NCBI GenBank assembly: GCA_028280885.1
Contig: JANQKY010000071.1
Coordinates: 19,715-83,714 of the forward strand
DNA: 64,000 nucleotides
DNA from: Tepidamorphus sp.
GTDB taxonomy: Bacteria; Pseudomonadota; Alphaproteobacteria; Rhizobiales; Tepidamorphaceae
Direction of reading: 5' to 3'
Shown one piece after another: positions 63,323-64,000 of the stretch. Under the pieces are notes generated by a model. The model saw nothing but the letters and a program-made list of their open reading frames with translations, searched no databases and was not told where the DNA came from. The first letter of the stretch is position 1, and each line of letters begins with the position of its first letter. Position numbers and translations under genes: made by a program.

Positions 63323-64000
63323 ATGGCGATCCTGGTGACCGGCGGCACGAAGGGGATCGGACGCGACATCGCGCTTGCCTTCGCCGACCCCGGCAACGTC
63401 GTCATCGTCAACTACCACGCCGATACCGCCGCGGCGGAGGCAACCGCCGCCGATATCGAGGCCAGGAGCGCCAGGGCTGTCGTCGTCAGGGCGGATGCGG
63501 GCACGCCGGAGGGATGCGCCGCGATCGCCGCGGTGGCGCGTTCGGCAACCGACCGGCTCGATCAGGTCGTCCATTGCGCCGTCGACGTGCTGACCGGCCC
63601 GGTCCTCGAAGCCGATCCGCGACGGTTCGCCGACGCGGTAACGACAAACGGCACCTCCCTGCTGTTCCTGTATCAGGCGGTTTCGGACATGCTGGGACGC
63701 GGCAGCACCCTTTTCTTCCTGTCGAGCCGGGGCGGCCGGATCGTCGTCGACGACTACGCCGCGATCGGTGTCGGCAAGGCACTCGCCGAAGCGCTGTTGC
63801 GCTACATGGCCGTGGAACTCGCGCCGAAGGGGATCCGCATCAACGCGGTCGCGCCCTCGATGGTCGACACGGCGGCGGTTCGCAGCCTGTTCGGGGAAGC
63901 CACCGACGGACTGATGGAGCGTGCCGCCACCGCCAATCCATCCGGCCGCAATGTCGCGCCCGGCGATTACACGGGCCTGATACGCTACCTCGCCTCCCCC
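63323..64000 (+). CDS. SDR family enzyme with FabI/FabL-like active site, 3' end outside the window
   Basis: The frame runs from the ATG at 63323 (GGAGGAAACGAT upstream) through the right edge, so the protein is at least 226 residues. It has the cofactor motif TGGTKGIG (6-13) and SSRGG. The Tyr-Lys spacing is YAAIGVGK (YxxxxxxK), the pattern of enoyl-ACP reductases FabI and FabL, not the usual YxxxK. The AVELAPKGIRINAVAP stretch is closest to FabL (enoyl-ACP reductase III). It may reduce an unsaturated acyl thioester or a cyclic enone. Confidence 0.85.
   Translation, partial: MAILVTGGTKGIGRDIALAFADPGNVVIVNYHADTAAAEATAADIEARSARAVVVRADAGTPEGCAAIAAVARSATDRLDQVVHCAVDVLTGPVLEADPRRFADAVTTNGTSLLFLYQAVSDMLGRGSTLFFLSSRGGRIVVDDYAAIGVGKALAEALLRYMAVELAPKGIRINAVAPSMVDTAAVRSLFGEATDGLMERAATANPSGRNVAPGDYTGLIRYLASP

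Overview
The window is high-GC DNA with dense coding, many 1- or 4-base gene overlaps and very few RNA or mobile features. Gene content points to a metabolically versatile alphaproteobacterium, probably a soil or marine member of the Hyphomicrobiales (Rhizobiales). That placement is an inference: no rRNA or other phylogenetic marker is present. I saw no tRNA, rRNA, CRISPR array, transposase or phage gene.

Region 1 (1-8.8 kb) is mixed. It holds the 5' part of a large exported protein, a nitronate monooxygenase-like enzyme, a GH25 muramidase lipoprotein, a lower-GC secreted orphan, and a minus-strand run of mgtE, a Gfo/Idh/MocA dehydrogenase, a DegT/DnrJ aminotransferase and a GNAT acetyltransferase that looks like nucleotide-sugar modification.

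Region 2 (8.9-26.8 kb) is for aromatic and tryptophan catabolism. A long minus-strand operon (21.4 to 8.9 kb) encodes a two-domain 2-aminobenzoyl-CoA (or salicylyl-CoA) monooxygenase/reductase, a thioesterase, an aryl-CoA ligase, an AhpD-like protein, a five-gene branched-chain-type ABC importer, a cupin, a class A flavin monooxygenase and an LhgO-like oxidoreductase. A divergent MarR gene shares a strong AT-rich palindrome with it. Next to it are a TrpXYZ-type ABC importer, a GntR regulator and tryptophan 2,3-dioxygenase (kynA). Together these suggest uptake of tryptophan and its breakdown through anthranilyl-CoA.

Region 3 (26.8-34.0 kb) holds a trimethylamine-dehydrogenase-type flavoenzyme, a Tm-1-like (UPF0261) protein, a TctABC tripartite transporter and a divergent IclR regulator.

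Region 4 (34-64 kb) is the most unusual part. Flanking modules are an acyl-CoA dehydrogenase, two alpha/beta hydrolases, a fused enoyl-CoA hydratase/3-hydroxyacyl-CoA dehydrogenase, an alcohol dehydrogenase and SDR pair, a sugar-type ABC importer, a tyrosine phosphatase and SurE. The core operon (47.9-61.9 kb) encodes an SCPx-type thiolase, a CoA ligase, a stand-alone PEP-utiliser swivel-domain protein, an unrecognised 518-residue protein, a second CoA ligase, a 201-residue winged-helix-like protein, a PPDK-like protein lacking its PEP/pyruvate barrel, then biotin carboxyl carrier, biotin carboxylase, a pyruvate-carboxylase-type carboxyltransferase with altered metal ligands, and a second thiolase. 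My reading is an ATP-dependent phosphotransferase coupled to a biotin-dependent carboxylase that activates a ketone, enol or phenol, with the product passed to CoA ligation and thiolysis. The substrate is unknown. Palindromes of the form ATTGT-N3-ACAAT recur in four or five intergenic regions here, suggesting one FadR-type GntR regulon.
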